From: Astropecten irregularis
Taxonomy: Eukaryota > Echinodermata > Asteroidea > Paxillosida > Astropectinidae
Assembly (NCBI GenBank): GCA_963971285.1
Contig: OZ020263.1
Span: forward strand, 6,324,001 to 6,388,000
DNA length: 64,000 nucleotides
Direction of reading: 5' to 3'
The notes under the pieces were generated by a model that saw only the letters and a program-made list of their open reading frames with translations, did not search any database and was not told the origin of the DNA. A program made the translations under genes and the position numbers. Position 1 is the stretch's first letter; every line of letters starts with the position of its first letter. Shown piece by piece: positions 11,868 through 24,193 of this stretch.

Positions 11868-12514
11868 AGACACAAAAAGAGACGTCTTGTGCTTTAAATG
11901 TGTAATTAAGCATACATGATTTTAAAAAACTCACAAAACAACTCCACAATTATCAAAATCGATCGTTTAAATGGCGCGGACTTAATATTTTGGGGCGGGG
12001 CCAAATAGGATACACCCTCAAATAAGGAGGAGGTCACTTAAAATTTCGAACCCCATCAGAAACTGATTGTTTGTAACCCTGTAGAACCCAAAACTGAGAA
12101 TAAATAATTAATTAGCCAACAGACCCCACGGGAATAAATACCGTATCGCACTTTTTTATAATGTAATTTAATGGAATGACCTTTGACCTTTGGCTCTTTG
12201 ACCCTTTCTTAAGTAGGGAAAGCACCACTTCAAAAAAATTGTATTCAGGGTAGTGTAAGGAACGCTCTGATACTTGTTTCATGCTTGCACTTGACATAAT
12301 GATTTTGGGGTGACTTTAAGGAGCTGCCAGGCCTCCTCCCAACGCACCACTCGCGCAACTTAAGAAATCACTTTTTGTACTTGTCTAAGTCAGCCCTATA
12401 TATCCCACACTTCAAACCTTTTGCACTCAAAATTATGATTAAAACCTGCTGGACTATAAGAAGTCAACACTGATAATTAATCTCAATTTTAGTAAGTCGT
12501 ATTGCCAAGACAAA

Positions 12515-12635
12515 ATATCGGGACAAGTCGTTTTCCTTCAATCAGGAAGTTGGAGTGTCTATCACCAGGACAAGTCGACTTCATTCAATCAGTAAGTCGA
12601 CTTGGAGTGATAATGATCAGGACAAGTCGACATCT
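12515..12635 (+). repeat. Short tandem repeat around GGACAAGTCGAC
   Basis: Three spaced copies of a ~50-bp motif containing GGACAAGTCG with TTCAATCAG and TTGGAGTG, degenerate toward the left. Confidence 0.55.
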
Positions 12636-12676
12636 TTGTTGCATAGTCTTTGGAAGGTCAATGAGAGACTTTTGAG

Positions 12677-12767
12677 AACCGGTCTTCAAGTCAACAGCGC
12701 AGGCGCAAAACAACGCGCGCGTGCTCACAATCGCGTGCGCGTGCGCTGTTGGCTTGAAGACCGGTGG
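12677..12767. repeat. Inverted repeat / hairpin with ACCGGTCTTCAAG arms
   Basis: Arms of about 28 bases: ACCGGTCTTCAAGTCAACAG at the left and the near-perfect complement at the right. They enclose a CpG- and GCGC-rich loop. MITE-like, but no target duplication seen. A degenerate GGCCAATTTCACG end abuts it on the right. Confidence 0.6.
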
Positions 12768-12915
12768 CCAATTTCACGTACGGCGCTGCATGCTATAGCA
12801 CGCGTTTTTTTGCTTACCGACCGCCGCTTAGCAATTTGTTTCATTCCTCGGCATTTTGCTTAAAGCTCTTAACGTACCAAAAGGCATGCTAAGTGATGGT
12901 ATTTTGTGCTAAGAT

Positions 12916-14236
12916 CCGCCATCTTGATCTTGGTTCGTCGCGTAAAAAAAGAAAACTACATGTATGTAAATATGGTATTTGGACGTATAAGACGACGTGA
13001 ACGACTTCGAAATCTCCCACGACGAATATTCCGTGATCGGGAAAACCCGTTGAGGTGTTTAAAGAGTCTCTGCAATGCGAATATTATGACCTGAACATGT
13101 GCCAATAAAAAAAATGTACATGGGGATTGTGATTTTACCCACTTCCTCACACTGATTCAGGGTTAAAAACAGGTTTTTCAGTTTGTATGCTAATTAGCAT
13201 TTCCATATTCATGAGCAAAACTGTGATGTCATCTGGGGAACTGAGATCAGTAACTCAATTGATTTGTGCACAAAAAGTTGCGGTTGTTTTATAGGTTTTC
13301 TGACAAAACTTTCCCCCTCAATGGGTTTTTTGTGCTGAATATGTTCCTTTCACTCAACTGGTGGTGTAACTTTTTTGACAAACCATTTCTGGGGGTCATG
13401 TTTGCCTCTTCATTTGTTTATGTTTTTTCATTATATTTTGGCTGTTGGTTCCCTACATGAGTATGCATGAAAATCCCCCATTTTGCAAAGCCGTTCAAAA
13501 GAAAACCAAATGCTGGTTTGAAACCAAAATAAGACTTGCCATTCATTATTTGTCAGTATATTCTCTGTATGAAGGCAATAAAGTAACCTGACTAAAAAAA
13601 GCACTGCAGCCGCCCTTTAAAGAGAGGCAAATGTGGGCCTGCCACGGTTTCGGCCCAAACAAAATGAAATAATTAGGCCTATTGTAAAATTTGTACGTGT
13701 TGGCTGAAATGTAGTCCGGTTACCATTCACATTACCGAACTTTGCATGGCCGGCTCTGCACCCAAGGCCTAGTGCAAATTTGCGGTACTTATCCCATTTA
13801 CAATATTGTGGTATTCTAGGGACACAAACCATAAGAAATCTCACGGTGGACAAAGTCATGTCGATCTTAACTTCATGCAGTAAATATACTGACTGTTCTG
13901 CAGCGCAAGCTGTAGTGAAGCAAAATTGTACTGCATAATGCATGCGCTGCATGCAAAAAATTATATGTTTGTATCAAATTGATACATTGTATCAATGTTT
14001 TCTCTTCAAAAGGTTGAACATGGGTCACCGTTATGTGACATGTAAACAGAATATCCCAAACACCGCATTTTGTTTACAAACACAGTACCGTGCGCACCGA
14101 GTGTGAAACAAAACAGATAGAAACTTTCATTACTGGAAGTAACTTCATTGCAACCAAAATTTTAAATAATCATCCAAAAGAAATCGTTTATGCCACTTCG
14201 GCCCAACAAAGATGAAACTGCCTATTTAAATGTAAT
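12916..14236. other. No recognisable gene
   Basis: No domain-bearing ORF, RNA gene or repeat boundary recognised. A 111-codon minus-strand open frame at 13617-13952 resembles nothing I know and has no supporting context. Confidence 0.45.
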
Positions 14237-15699
14237 AAATCCGTATTGTCTGTTATTATAAAACCCAATGGAAGTTTTGTTAAAATAAAACTACTGGGAA
14301 CCAATCAGATTGGCACACGACTGTATTTTCTGTCATTTCAGTATAATAAGTTCAACGTATAGGCTTACCTATGGAGTCACAATTTTTTTGGTACGTTTCG
14401 CCTTATTCGAGCTCAAATAATTATCACACGTCCATTTCCATTAGTGAATGCAATATCTCCGAGAGAACCTTCTCGAATGGTGCTAGCTGTGAGCCAACGA
14501 AGCATTAAATTCAATTTGATTTTCTCGACAAACTGAATAAAAGGCTTTGAATCACGTTGAGCTTATAGAACTACCGTAACCCACACAGTATATAGAATTG
14601 CTATATTAACCCACGCTGCCAACTGCAATAATTAGGATATAATTATTAGTCTATTGTTAGCTGTAAGCAGAGCGCCAAGGAAAGTCAGACCACCGAAGCG
14701 ATAATGATAAATATAATAAAATATTAAATCAAAATTGGCCCATATTTGGCACCAACCAAGGTGACTTGAATTATTGAATATTGAAACTGCTGGAAATGGC
14801 GCGAGTCTGTATTGTATTAAGCTGCACGTACGTGATACAGTAGGCTGTTTACGGATTGATATATTAAACTGTACAGATGGAGGTCAAAATAAACCTCTTT
14901 TTATTCTATAATTATTTTCTTCTCACCAACAGTCACACCTCCCACAATTAGACCAATCCAAGTAAATAACTATAGCAACAAACACTAAACAAACAAGTCC
15001 ACCATAAAACAAAACCAACAAACCAATATACCCAACATGGACGTCAATCATTGGGTTGTACATATTCTGAATTTCACGTATTTTTGGCCTGGGGCATTAT
15101 AATCACCCCACTTTAAATTTCCCTCATTTTTTCAACATTCTTTGAAAAAATATATTTAAAAGAAAAAAGGTGACTTGTTGTCACAGTTTTCTACTTCAAA
15201 ACTTATATATGATATTTTCGGTTGTTAAAGTCATGCATGACGATGATCAGTCTCCTAGCCCTCGTAGTACATCTATTACATCTAAGGATATCTCAGTTAT
15301 CTGAGGCTGGTTGCCAAACAAGAATGTATATTCACTGATATTAATTTTCAGTTAGGTAAATTAAAAACATCCCTTTATACGGATTCAGCTAATAGGCTTA
15401 CAATCAGAAAGGTCACAAACATGATAGAGGTTATAACAAATTATGAAAATTATGGTCATGTAAATGTATGCATGTAATATAACACAATTGCCAGCGTATA
15501 GCAGTTTGATCTGCCATTAGTATGAACACTGTCTTCTTTCAACAAGCCACTACCCTGAAATATTAAGGTGAGCAATATAAATATTTCTTACAGTGGACAA
15601 GGGAAAATGTCTACATCACTGCCTCCATATTTCGATATGTATTAACGTCAACGAAACCAACCAGCACTATTTCACGCATTAGAAATGTGTCCATCATTA

Positions 15700-16003
15700 T
15701 TATCATACTTTGGTAGCATACCGAAACAGATTTCCGATTCACAGATTTACCTATAACTTAGAGGGTATTAAGATGGTGATGGTAAAAACATACCGTTACA
15801 TTGTTTCTGCCTGAAATGTTGTATTTATTCAAAAAAAACAGTGATTTTTTTTTATTAAAATACCGTTTTTCAGTGGTTTCTCACAAATTGGGCACCGTAT
15901 GGGAAAGAAATGTTCACAGATGACTGTTACTGTATCTCCCTTGATATTTTCCCCATGAATCTGTATTTCTTTGACAACAACCAAAGTATGAAATTACCTT
16001 TAA
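15700..16003 (-). mobile_element. TTAA-family MITE (uninterrupted paralogue of 1893-3185)
   Basis: Begins 'tatcatactttggtag' and ends 'ccaaagtatgaaattacctt' with TTAA. It preserves the intact target 'ccgtatgggaa' where copy 1 carries the hAT-like insertion. The central palindrome has decayed to a T-tract. Confidence 0.75.
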
Positions 16004-16347
16004 TACTTTCATGACCATCACTCTGTACACCCTCATGTCCAAACAGTTCTATATAGGCAATGAACTATTTCATGCTTAGGTTGACACACAATTGATGGTG
16101 TAAATATAAATATTTCATCAATAACGAACCAATCAATCAAGAACTGAATAAACCATGTACCAATCAATATCAACCGATAACCATGAAATATAAACAAACA
16201 AACAAACGAACCAACAACTTGCACACAAACTAAAAAACCTAAGCAACTACAGCTAGTAACATAGAGCTTGCTTAAATATGCTTGATGTTGTGCTTAATGG
16301 TCAATATTCATTCTATAGAGCTGTTCATTGACATGTTTATATATATG

Positions 16348-16672
16348 TTATATCATACTTTGGTTTTTATCAAAGAAATACAGTAGCAGTCCTCTGTGAA
16401 AATTGCAGTCCCATACGGTGCACACGTTTTGAGAAAACAGTGAAAAACAGTAACAGTATTTGTTAAGTGTTTTCTCTTTTATTTTTAATCTTTTAAAAGA
16501 TCAAAACGATTTTCGGTCGTTGTTTTACTAATTTCTGGATAAATACACCATTTCCGGGGGGAAATTCTAACGGTAGGTTTCTACTAGCACCATTTTCATG
16601 CCCTGTAAGTTATACGTAAATCTGTGAACATTTCTGTTTTGGTCTCTTACCAAATTATGATACTACCTTTAA
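16348..16672 (+). mobile_element. TTAA-family MITE
   Basis: Paralogue of 3478-3796. Contains the GATCTTTTAAAAGATC palindrome at about 16487-16502 and ends 'atgatactacctttaa'. Confidence 0.75.
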
Positions 16673-18590
16673 TCTAAATTATTGGTATTGCAGCTTATGC
16701 GTTATCATGCAAATAATTATTGGTTCTTCCATGAACGTCAAAGCCTCAGATTTCATCCCTAACCGATCCTAAACCCTCACTATGTAAGTAGAGAAGGATT
16801 ACTAACCGTTAGCAATCGTTACAATAGCGTCGCTATGACATTTTGGACCAGCTAGGTGGCAAACAAAGCAAAACCAACACCCCCATCCCGCAATTACCAA
16901 CCCATCCCTACTAACCACTGGCTGCCTTTGGGCACCCATAAACATAAAACCCTTCGCAAATTGTTGGAATTCTTTTAATTTGTTCATCGTCACCATATAG
17001 CTGTCTCTTTTCAAATCCTTAAAGTTTAAAGTCGCATGAAGGTGTCAGTAAGCCAGCAATGCTGAGGGAATCTACACACTACGTGCACTTGTTGCAATGG
17101 TCATTGTACGAGGACGGTATTGCCATGGTAACCAGTCGTTGGGGGAAACTAGAGAGTTTTGTTATATGACTTTGCCATGGAAACCACTCTATCCCTCAGC
17201 AGGGGAGCTGCGTGTCTCATACAAAATATCCCCTGGTTATATTATGATGTCATACAATATAATTGTCCTACATTTTTATGAATATTTTCATTAAAAACAT
17301 ATAAAAATTTAAGGGAAAAGCATTCTGAAAGAACCCTTAGCCCCCAAAAGAATAACACTATGGTTAAAGGTACATTTATAATGAAATACCTTGATCTGCA
17401 ACATAATCTATACATCGGGCTTACATAATGGTCATAAATATATTAATGGAAATACGACTTTTGATTAGTATATTAATTATATTGCTTTACTGCCCCTCTG
17501 TCAACATTTCTGATCACCTCTTCCAATGTGGTGAAATAGATTCTAGTCAAGTCCCTTTAAGGCTCAGTTTCTACTGCCCATTTAAGCGCATTTACTCTAC
17601 ACGCATCACAACGGGCACGGCAGTCGCCCTACGCCAAACAACAAATAGGGCCATGATTGTTCCTCACGTTTACCCCCATTTAGAGTTTATATCATCCTCT
17701 GATTAATATGAATATAAATATAAGACAAAAGTTCATTTGGTTAAACTCAGTATAGCATTAGGCATTTTACCCTTGATCAACATTGTGAATGGCCCATGGA
17801 TACACAAGTTGAATAGTGATGCGGTCTCTCCGAGTGTTGTGCACAAGCCAAACAGAGCAACAATTCACGGTGAGGAACGCATTTATTTCATTTTTCGGTT
17901 ATAATAATTAGTTTCCCAGTATATTCTGTAGTTGAAGGGCAGTGTTATTGTATACTTATTCCACTGGTGTGATTTACAAAGGGTAAACTCAATGGTTGAC
18001 TCAGAAAATGGCCATGATTCTTCGCTAGTTTCGGCTAGTCATACAGCCTACTTTTAAGCCATCGTTTCCGTACGTTGTATGTAGTACATTATACGTAGGT
18101 CGTGTGCCGTGCGGTGCTGTGTACGATATCAGCATCACACTGCACAGTAGATATACCCAAGGACTGTGTACATGAAACATTAGTTGTACAACTGTACACG
18201 TAGATAATGCGTATCGTTGCTTTCGTGCAGGGGTCATGGGGGCAGAATTAATATCACTTTAATTCCTTTCTGAAGTCGGCAACATCGTCAGTTTCTTTAT
18301 AGGGCCTTATTGTAACCATTAGGCCTGTTGATATAGGGGCTCACCTGACTGAAATATGCCTACATTTTACAACATGTACAAGTGGTTAGTATACAATGAC
18401 ATTCCATTGTGAATGGTGACGATTTATTTTTGAGTTTTTGGTGAACATCATGTTTATTTCATGACATCACAGCAGGCTTTTTTAAGTATTCTAAATATCA
18501 AGTCTTATCACGTATATTGCATTACATAATTTGTTTACCAAACCAATCTGAATGGTACCATGGGTATATCACCAATGACATTGACCCCCA

Positions 18591-18800
18591 GCTAGCTCGG
18601 TGGCCTAGCGGTTTATGGCATCTGCATTAATAAGCAGGAGGTCGTGGGTTCGAATCCCACCTAAGCCAGCGCATGATTTTTTCATGTGCACTCAACAATC
18701 GCTGAGTATGCAGTGGTCATCTACGTCGGTGAAGGGCAAACCTAATTTGCATATTATCTAGGCCTATCTCCCGACCAAAATCATAAATATTCATGACCAA
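18591..18800 (+). mobile_element. tRNA-derived SINE
   Basis: A box TGGCCTAGCGG, B box GGGTTCGAATCC, and the same ~120-bp body as 6555-6755. Ends in 'ttgcatattatcta' and a 'ccgaccaaa' tract that is also present in the antisense copies near 44.4-44.7 kb. Confidence 0.8.
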
Positions 18801-19009
18801 TAACATTGATGTATTATTTCAGGGGATATATATTTGGGGTCAAGTCCTGGGAATAAAGACACAGAACCACAAATCCTGAGTCTGTCCTTGTTTCTTCACT
18901 GATTGCTCCCTGATCTTGGGACTAATATATTCTACGTTTAGGCCTACACCCTCCCGGCTAAGCATAAGCGGCTTGGATCCTAGAGTTATATCCCCAGCGA
19001 GGGATATTA

Positions 19010-19450
19010 TAGCAAAACTAACATTACTGTGCTATTATAAACTTACAAATGGGTGTTAAACCTTTTGAAATAATAACAATCAGCAGTTCATGTGTATTAT
19101 CTCATGACCGTATAGAAGTTTCAATCAATTCAATTTATTGTCATTTGTGTTCAACATGCATTGAAATTCACTGTATGAAGCCTAGAAGCCTAGACAAAGA
19201 ATAGAGTCATGTTGAGCCCTCATATTGGACCATGTCCATAATTAAATAGCAATAAACGATTTTACATACAGGCAACTGTCATCAGTTTATTACAGATTCT
19301 AATGCCTAGAGAATTCTATTGTTAGATGATGGAGTTACAGACCTTACCGCTGGGCACGTGCCGGCTTTCACCCAGCGGAGATTCACTGACCATAACTAAT
19401 TTTCCAGTCACTTCACAAACAGGCCCACACAATAGGCTATCACACATTAT
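19010..19450 (+). repeat. Diverged third copy of a block B module
   Basis: Shares with 28430-28620 and 34690-34860 the tract 'cagattctar', 'ggcacgtgcc', 'cggctt.cacc' and 'gcggagattcactga', followed by 'ccagtcacttcac'. Here the flanks CCGCTGGG and CCCAGCGG can pair as an 8-bp stem around the module. Confidence 0.6.
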
Positions 19451-22137
19451 TCATGGGAAATTTGCTGGGCACATATAAGATTTAAAGGCAATTTTTCCTG
19501 ATAGGTGCATGTGCAATTTTGTTCCATTTTACAACGAAATACAGTGCAAATATAGGCTACTGTGTGTGGTTTCCTCTACAGGTAGTGTGAGTGTCTACTG
19601 TATACTATCCATTTTCCATTGTATTTCATTCTCCTTTAGGACATAACAGAATAATAAACAGTAAGTCTCTGGTCTGCGCGCGCGTCGAGTTTGAACGTGC
19701 TCGTCAATATCGTGTTTTTTTTCTCCACATTTTCAAAATTAGGTTTTGATCAATTTTTCAAATCAAACTATTTATGCGCTCAGAACGTTTACATGGTAAG
19801 CAAAAGGTTAATACTTGCTTTCATCTCACCACTTTTGATGGTTTCGAAATTAAATCGATTTGAAAGTTAATTTGAAACTTTAATTGTGTTTATCATTTGT
19901 AAAAGGTTTTACATCTTGAAAAAAAAACACAGCATTTAAGGAATCATTTCAGAGTGCTGAATTTTCGGAAGGCTCAATTTTCTGCAGCAAAGGACATTCA
20001 GGGAACACAAAATTGCATGTTTTCGACATTTACCATTGACATATGACAGGTTGTTGTCAAACAATTGTCAAATATAGAATATAATTAGAAAACTACCTCA
20101 CCGTGTATTTTTGCTGGTTGTAGCAACTATCAGAGAGACCGCATAAACTTATGTATCCATGGGCCATTCCCCAAAATTGATCAAGGGTCAATTTTCGAAG
20201 TCTAATCACAGTAATTATTGTCTTATATTAATTTACTTAATTTACATTACTCACTAATCAGAGGATGAAATAAACACTAAATGGGGGTAATAGTGAAGAG
20301 CAAGCATAGATCTGTTTGTTGTTTGGCGCAGGGAGACTGCCGCGCCCGTTGTGATACGTGTACAGCAAATAATACGCCTAAAGGGATAGCGAAAACCAAT
20401 GTTTTATAAAGGATTTGACAAAAACCAGTTCACCACATTTTGTGGAAGGCAGGCGCGTGCGTGGGCGGGGGGGTTTGGGGTCAGCTGTTGAACACCATCG
20501 TTTGCTCAGTAAAAATGTGGACGAAAAAGATATTGCCAAAATAAAGGAAAAGGATAACAAAAAGAAAGAAACTAATAAATACTAAGTGCGAAAGTAACGG
20601 ACCAAATTTCAATTATGTCACATACAGCCTCCTGTACATTCCGCGCTTACACTGCGACGTAGACATTCGTTCTTCATGGCCGGTGTCTTGCGTGTTTGTT
20701 GGCGTGAGCCAGTTTCGGGTTGTTCGGCTGGATCAAACATACAGTATTATGCCACGTATTATAGACAGCATACCCTCCGCAGCAAACACGATCACAATCT
20801 ACGTGCATACAGTGTAGGCCTTCCGCATTAGGTTTGCATACTTATTCATAGAAATGAAAACGGAAATACATGCGAGGATAATAATAATAATAACAGCATA
20901 AATGGAAACCATTTATTGAAAGGAAGTCCGAGATTGTACGTTCTGGACCACACTGCGCGCGTTTTGTAATATAATAATTTGTCAAAAAGTGACAGGACTT
21001 GCCGAACCAACGGAAGCACGCACCTAGCTAAAATATCATCTGAACAATCATATTTGCAGTTTTTCATGCGCGAAAACGAACATTTCTCTTCATTCTGCGT
21101 GGGTTTAATTTAGATTTTCATGGAAATTCCATATTCATTGAAAAATGCAATTCGTTGTAATATTAGAAATGAAACAATTTCAAAGTTTGACTGCACGGCT
21201 TTGGAATTAATATTTTTAGTTGTGAATTATGTTTGTCTTTCATGCTTCATCCATTCAGCTGAATGATCTCAGTGCTGAAAATGATAAACACATATAAATA
21301 CACATTTTTCAATTTTTTCCAAAAAATTAATGTCATACCGAAATAATTATTTGTTTTGATCCTGCGTCTAAATAAAAACTGTATGAAAACAAACTTGCCA
21401 TCTCAAATTAAACAAATTCACTTGGTCAAATCCTTAATCAAAAGAAATCTCATTCGAAAACTATCACAAAGGGCCCTGGAAAACTCAAAAATACACCAGA
21501 GAACATCTAAAGCCCCACAATTTTTGGGGCCCCTCAGCGGACTCCGGACTCCACGCCCCGCCGTGGTATCGTGGATTGTTCCTCGACCGATTCCCCCAAA
21601 CATTTGAGCAAACCCGAGGAGAACCCTGCAGTGGCACTACGTTGCTACGTGAATCACGGTATGGATGTTGGTATGTGTGCGGTAGTCAGACCATCTCCGA
21701 CAAATGTAATTTAGTATGGAAATGCAGAAAAACAGAATATTTTGCAAAGATAGAATTTCAACATTTCACGATGCTGAAGGGACATGGGCACTATAACATG
21801 TTAAGTCACTCTTCTACTTTGTGGGATCTCATAAATGATGCCATCTAATTTTAAAACACTCCCTTTAATAAATTTCTGTGTACGCCACGACTGATGGAAG
21901 GGATGGTGAGAAAAGTCCACAGAGAGTCAGTGAAGACTGATTGTAAAACACAATGCTTATAAAATATATCAATTACCTATAACCAGTTATCTGTATGACT
22001 GTCCTGCATAATGTAGGTATGTGGCATACATTGTACAACTCCATCAAACTTAAGCACGCTTAAGACCTAAGGATTTATCATTCTTTTGGGGCAAAAGTTG
22101 TTCCAAAATGTTGTTCCTTTAATTCGTTTATTTTTCT
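19451..22137. other. Non-coding stretch, mostly unassigned
   Basis: Apart from the inverted block A fragment at 20095-20390 I see no gene, RNA or clear element. Short frames such as 21356-21607 have overlapping opposite-strand frames and no recognisable domain. Confidence 0.45.
20095..20390 (-). repeat. Inverted fragment of block A
   Basis: Reverse complement of about 17575-17878 (and about 4950-5200 plus 5550-5620). It contains 'gtatccatgggccattc', 'gatcaagggt', 'atcagaggatgaaataaaca' and 'ttgttgtttggcg'. Together with copy 2 it makes a 2.2-kb-spaced inverted repeat. Confidence 0.75.
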
Positions 22138-22457
22138 TTAAAGGTAGTATCATACTTTTGTTTTTGTCAAAGAAGTACAGATTCATTGGCAAAAATATGA
22201 AGGAAGATACAGTCACAGTCATCTGTGAAAATTTCAGTCCTATATGGTGCCCACTTTTTTCTTTTCTTTTTGATCTTTTAAAAAATCATACAGATTTTCG
22301 GTCTTTGTTTTACCAATTTCTGGATAAATACACCATTTCAGGCGGGAAAATGTTAACGGTAGGTTTCTGCCAGCACAATCTTCATACCCTGTAAGTTTTG
22401 GTAAATCTGTGAACATTTCTGTTTTGGTTTCTTACCAAAGTATGATACTACCTTTAA
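22138..22457 (+). mobile_element. TTAA-family MITE, full ends
   Basis: Both ends intact: TTAA then AGGTAGTATCATACTTTTG at the left; CAAAGTATGATACTACCT then TTAA at the right. Terminal inverted repeats are about 20 bp. The central palindrome is partly decayed. Confidence 0.85.
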
Positions 22458-23010
22458 TGAAAAACATTTAAAAGATATAGGACAATATTATTGTATGACA
22501 TCATAATATAACCAGGGGACATTTTGTATGAGACATGCAGCTCCCCTGCTGAGGGATAGAGTGGTTTCCATGGCAAAGTCATAAAACAAAACTCTCTAGT
22601 TTCCCCCAACGACTGGTTACCATAGCAATACCGTCCTTATACAATGAACATTGCAACAAGTGGTATGTAGATGCATTCAGCGTTGCTTGGTTACAGACAC
22701 CTTTATGTGGCTATTATTTGTTAATTTATTTTAAACTTTGAAGATTTAAAAAGTGACAGTTATGGTGACGATGAACAAAGGAAAAGAAGCCCAACATTTG
22801 GCAAAGGGTATAAAAGATGTAATAGAGATGTAATACATTAATGAATATTGCCTCGTTGGTTGAATATCTTGGTGTGTTACAGTCTGACAATGTAAAGGGT
22901 TTCCCGTACTGTTATTTGATTGGTTGGTTGGCTCCTCAGACAGCCAGTGATTGGTTGCAATGGGCGGGGTGTGGGATTGGTTGGTGAGGTTGGTGGTGTT
23001 TTAAAAATGG
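22458..23010 (-). repeat. Inverted fragment of block A
   Basis: Reverse complement of about 16860-17290 and 3960-4430. Landmarks: 'atgcagctcccctgctgagg', 'gtggtttccatggcaaagtc', 'ggttaccatagcaataccgt', 'gttatggtgacgatgaacaa'. With 20095-20390 it forms a broken inverted third copy. Confidence 0.7.
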
Positions 23011-23672
23011 CATCAACTCTAAAGTTTGCAGTCTTTTTTAGTAACATAATTAGATTTTCCTTTTAATTTACAAATCAAAAAATCATAAAAATGACATTGA
23101 GTGTATTTGTTGGTGATTTCTTTTCATTGATTTAAATCAAGATTTAAATCGAGTGATTTAAATGAAACAAGCTGAAATACTGAAAGAAACTCTGGATAGA
23201 AAGCATGTAATGTGTCATACTAATTATACCAGCCAATCGACAACAACCGACAACAACGAGCAAGATCCATAATATTGTAGGGGAATGTTTGAAATTGGTT
23301 ACCGCAAGGATAACCAATCTTCATTATATTTTTATGATTTAAAAGATCCCAGTTATCAACTTCACATATATTTATTCCTTATCTTTTACAAGACCAAATA
23401 ATATCCAGTTTAATTAAATTCACTTTTTAACAAATCTTGTCTCTGAAATCTGTTGTAAACGTGCCACTGTGTAAACCAAACTCACAGAGCTGCTTAAGCA
23501 CCAAAATTATTTTGCTTAAGCACCAACAACCTGGGTAAATAAAATCACTATGCCAGCCAAAACTTGTAAGTGTTGTGTTCAGTAAACAATAGGCGAATTC
23601 AAGTCAAAAGTAGTTAACATCACATGGAAATTTGGTCGGTAATCATGTTTGATCAAAGAAGACTTTTCATGC
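23011..23672. other. No recognisable gene
   Basis: AT-rich stretch between the inverted block A fragment and the next MITE. I see no gene or element in it. Confidence 0.45.
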
Positions 23673-23838
23673 TTAAAGTGAATATCATACTTTGGGTTTT
23701 TGTCAAAGAAATGCAAATTCATAGGCACAAATATCAAAAAAGATACAATATAGGTCATCTGTAAAAATCCCAGTCCCAAACGGTCCCGACCGTTTTTGAG
23801 AAAATTCCCACGGAATTTATTTAATCTTTTCACCGTTT
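23673..23838 (+). mobile_element. TTAA-family MITE, left half only
   Basis: Begins TTAAAGTGAATATCATACTT and continues with 'tttttgtcaaagaaatgcaa' and 'catctgtaaaaatccca'. It stops at the left edge of the Penelope-like element. The missing right half is not found at the other side of that element. Confidence 0.65.
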
Positions 23839-23847
23839 TTTTATCTT

Positions 23848-24190
23848 GAATGAGGAGAACGGTGTCCCTATCCCATCAAGACACCATTACTCTTATAGTT
23901 TGACTAGAATAAAACAATGGGTTTATTCATGTAGTGTATTCTCTCGTGTGTTTATTACCCGTGAACAAAACAGAGTGGGTTTTGTTAATGGTGGGAATAA
24001 AAATGTCGTCAACGCTAGTGTGCGAACCAAAACAAACAGTACCCAAGCAAGGGGGTTGGGTGGGGGTTGTATACCAGGGCATAAGCGGGAATGCATTTTC
24101 GCCCGGTCACGGACTCATCAGCCGCTAAAAGGGTATTGGTTTATGAGTTGCTGTGGGAACTCATGAGATTGCAAAAATGTGTGTACGTCA
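23848..24190 (-). repeat. Left (inverted) terminal repeat of the Penelope-like element
   Basis: Reverse complement of 27031-27343 over its whole length, from 'gaggagaacggtg' to 'gcaaaaatgtgtgtacgt'. It has an extra ~29 bases at about 23964-23993 that contain a small direct repeat of the flanking 'gtggg'. Confidence 0.85.
24082..24129 (-). ncRNA. Hammerhead ribozyme (left copy, minus strand)
   Basis: Read on the minus strand: AGCGG, the core CTGATGA, a stem II with GTCCG/CGGGC arms, the core CGAAA, a minimal stem III (AA/TT around TGCA), the cleavage triplet TTC, and CCGCT closing stem I with AGCGG. All conserved core bases are present. The very short stem III is typical of the minimal hammerheads in Penelope-like elements and retrozymes, which are often more active as dimers. 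Confidence 0.9.
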
Positions 24191-24193
24191 CAA

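Larger units (their letters stand above)
9397..12460. mobile_element. 3-kb element with ~600-bp inverted arms
   Basis: The left arm (9397-9905 plus 10237-10354) is the imperfect inverse of the right arm (about 11845-12460). Shared landmarks are 'ctgggctcc/gtccagg' edges, 'cacttttt' with 'aagaaatcac', 'ctttccctacttaagaaa', 'acaatcagttt' with 'gatggggttcgaaatttta', and 'aaaatcgatcg'. The left arm is interrupted by a TTAA MITE (9906-10236). The core (10355-11845) has no convincing ORF but contains repeated 18-mers. It is either a non-autonomous foldback transposon or an inverted duplication; no target duplication was identified. Confidence 0.65.
14237..18880 (+). repeat. Block A, copy 2
   Basis: Direct paralogue of 1-6838 with the same order of landmarks. 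It keeps the pre-insertion (empty) state at five sites that are filled in copy 1. It carries two TTAA MITEs (15700-16003, 16348-16672) and a SINE (18591-18800) that are shared with copy 1. No coding content recognised. Confidence 0.85.

Noticed and set aside
23846..24166. 106-codon ORF with a twin at 27051-27446 on the other strand
   Set aside because: Similarity is due to the inverted terminal repeats of the Penelope-like element, including the ribozyme; it is not a conserved protein gene.
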